The notes below the pieces were generated by a model. That model saw only the letters and a program-made list of their open reading frames with translations, made no database searches and was not told the origin of the DNA. Positions 63,317-64,000 of a stretch of 64,000 bases of DNA are shown in pieces. The position numbers were made by a program, and so were the translations under genes. The DNA comes from Leptotrichia sp. oral taxon 223 (GTDB taxonomy: Bacteria > Fusobacteriota > Fusobacteriia > Fusobacteriales > Leptotrichiaceae). The stretch covers positions 1,054,001 to 1,118,000 of the forward strand of contig NZ_JABXYU010000001.1 in assembly GCF_013394795.1 (NCBI RefSeq). The letters run 5' to 3'. Every line of letters begins with the position of its first letter. Within the stretch, counting starts at the first letter, position 1.

Positions 63317-64000
63317 TTACTCCATCTCTTCCAAAATATCTCTCACAACTTCCCTATCATCAAAATGCGTTTTTTCAGTTCCGATTATTTGATAAGTTTC
63401 ATGCCCTTTTCCTGCGATTAACAGGCTGTCGCCTTTTTGAAGTAATTTCATACCGTGTTTTATTGCTCTTTTTCTGTCAGCGATAATTAAATATTTGTCA
63501 AATGGATATTTTTCTTCAATAAGCCCTTTTTCTATATCCGCTAAAATTTTTACCGGGTTTTCTGTACGGGGATTGTCTGAAGTCAGAATGATGTAATCGC
63601 TGAATTTTGCGGCTGCTTTTGCCATTTTTGGACGTTTTTCGTGATCTCTGTCACCACCTGCGCCAAATATTGTTATTACCTGATTATCTGTGATTTGCTT
63701 TAAAGTTTTTCCGACATTTAAAAGCCCGTCGTCTGTATGTGCAAAGTCAACTACAATCCGTACTTCCAAATCATTTTTTATTGTTTCAAATCTTCCTGGT
63801 ACAGGCGGCATTTTTTCCAGTTTTTTCACAATATAGCTCATTTCAATGCCAAGTGACAATGCAGAAGCCACACAGCCAAGAATATTATATAAATTATATT
63901 CTCCGACTAAATCGACTTCAAATTTGTATTCTTCCTTTTGCTCTTCATTTATATCCTTTAAACGAGGATTTGTTTTTTCTAAATAATTTTTTAAGTCTAT
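63317..64000 (-). CDS. murE: UDP-N-acetylmuramyl-tripeptide synthetase MurE (5' end outside window)
   Basis: The frame enters at the right edge and is open for 227 residues. It contains LVGEYNLYNILG (ATP/glycan domain boundary), IVVDFAHTDDGL, FGAGGDRDHEKRPKM, DNPRTENP and LIAGKGHETYQI. The DNPR motif is typical of MurE that adds a meso-diaminopimelate-type residue; fusobacterial enzymes may use lanthionine instead. It adds the third amino acid to the peptidoglycan precursor. Confidence 0.93.
   Translation of the reverse strand: MDLKNYLEKTNPRLKDINEEQKEEYKFEVDLVGEYNLYNILGCVASALSLGIEMSYIVKKLEKMPPVPGRFETIKNDLEVRIVVDFAHTDDGLLNVGKTLKQITDNQVITIFGAGGDRDHEKRPKMAKAAAKFSDYIILTSDNPRTENPVKILADIEKGLIEEKYPFDKYLIIADRKRAIKHGMKLLQKGDSLLIAGKGHETYQIIGTEKTHFDDREVVRDILEEME

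Overview
The window reads as chromosomal DNA of an AT-rich, diderm anaerobe of the Fusobacteriota, most likely Leptotrichia or a close relative. Outer-membrane functions (a porin-like barrel protein, TolC/adaptor/RND pump, heptose-type nucleotidyltransferase) sit beside genes more familiar from Bacillota (RNase J, RbgA, SepF, DUF212, a glmS ribozyme). A fused msrAB-ccdA-thioredoxin operon with its own two-component system is also typical of fusobacteria. The genus is inference from gene content and style; no 16S rRNA gene is present.

Layout. 1-4 kb: a secreted glycoside hydrolase (cut by the left edge) with an odd cysteine-repeat stalk, and a duplicated outer-membrane barrel protein. 4-8 kb: a B12-type radical SAM protein and a LafA/LafB-like glycolipid glycosyltransferase pair. 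8-27 kb: a long minus-strand housekeeping block: RbgA, RsmI, CtpA, TlyA, YhbY, RNase J, PBP2, RsfS, RsmE, RuvB, flavodoxin, AckA/Pta, FtsY, TsaB, TsaE and a RfaE2-like enzyme. 28-30.7 kb: the most unusual region, with two divergent FtsZ paralogues that keep the T7 catalytic loop but have lost the GTP-binding signature, separated by a compact type III toxin-antitoxin locus (ToxN with a three-unit 39-nt ToxI array, promoter and terminator). 31-36 kb: the plus-strand methionine-sulfoxide-repair operon. 36-43.4 kb: upp, a PII-like gene and a TetR-TolC-adaptor-RND efflux cluster with a visible promoter and operator. 43.7-55 kb: a secreted vWA protein, ABC1 kinase, RseP, HemW-YggS-SepF, phosphohexomutase, an MFS transporter and a TM2 protein. 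55-56 kb: ybaB with an apparent one-base deletion and five tRNA genes. 56-64 kb: YigZ, two secreted paralogues of unknown function, an M50 protease, an ATPase remnant, a small amphipathic-repeat protein, glmS behind its ribozyme, and the 3' part of murE.

How it fits together. Several clusters form functional units: acetyl-CoA to acetate (pta-ackA), translation and ribosome maturation (rbgA, rsfS, rsmE, rsmI, yhbY, rnj), t6A modification (tsaB, tsaE), division and wall synthesis (sepF, mrdA, murE, glmS, FtsZ-like pair), envelope oxidative repair (msrAB to histidine kinase) and drug efflux. Intergenic DNA carries several low-copy, non-coding repeat families and hairpin elements. No intact insertion sequence, prophage or CRISPR array was seen.
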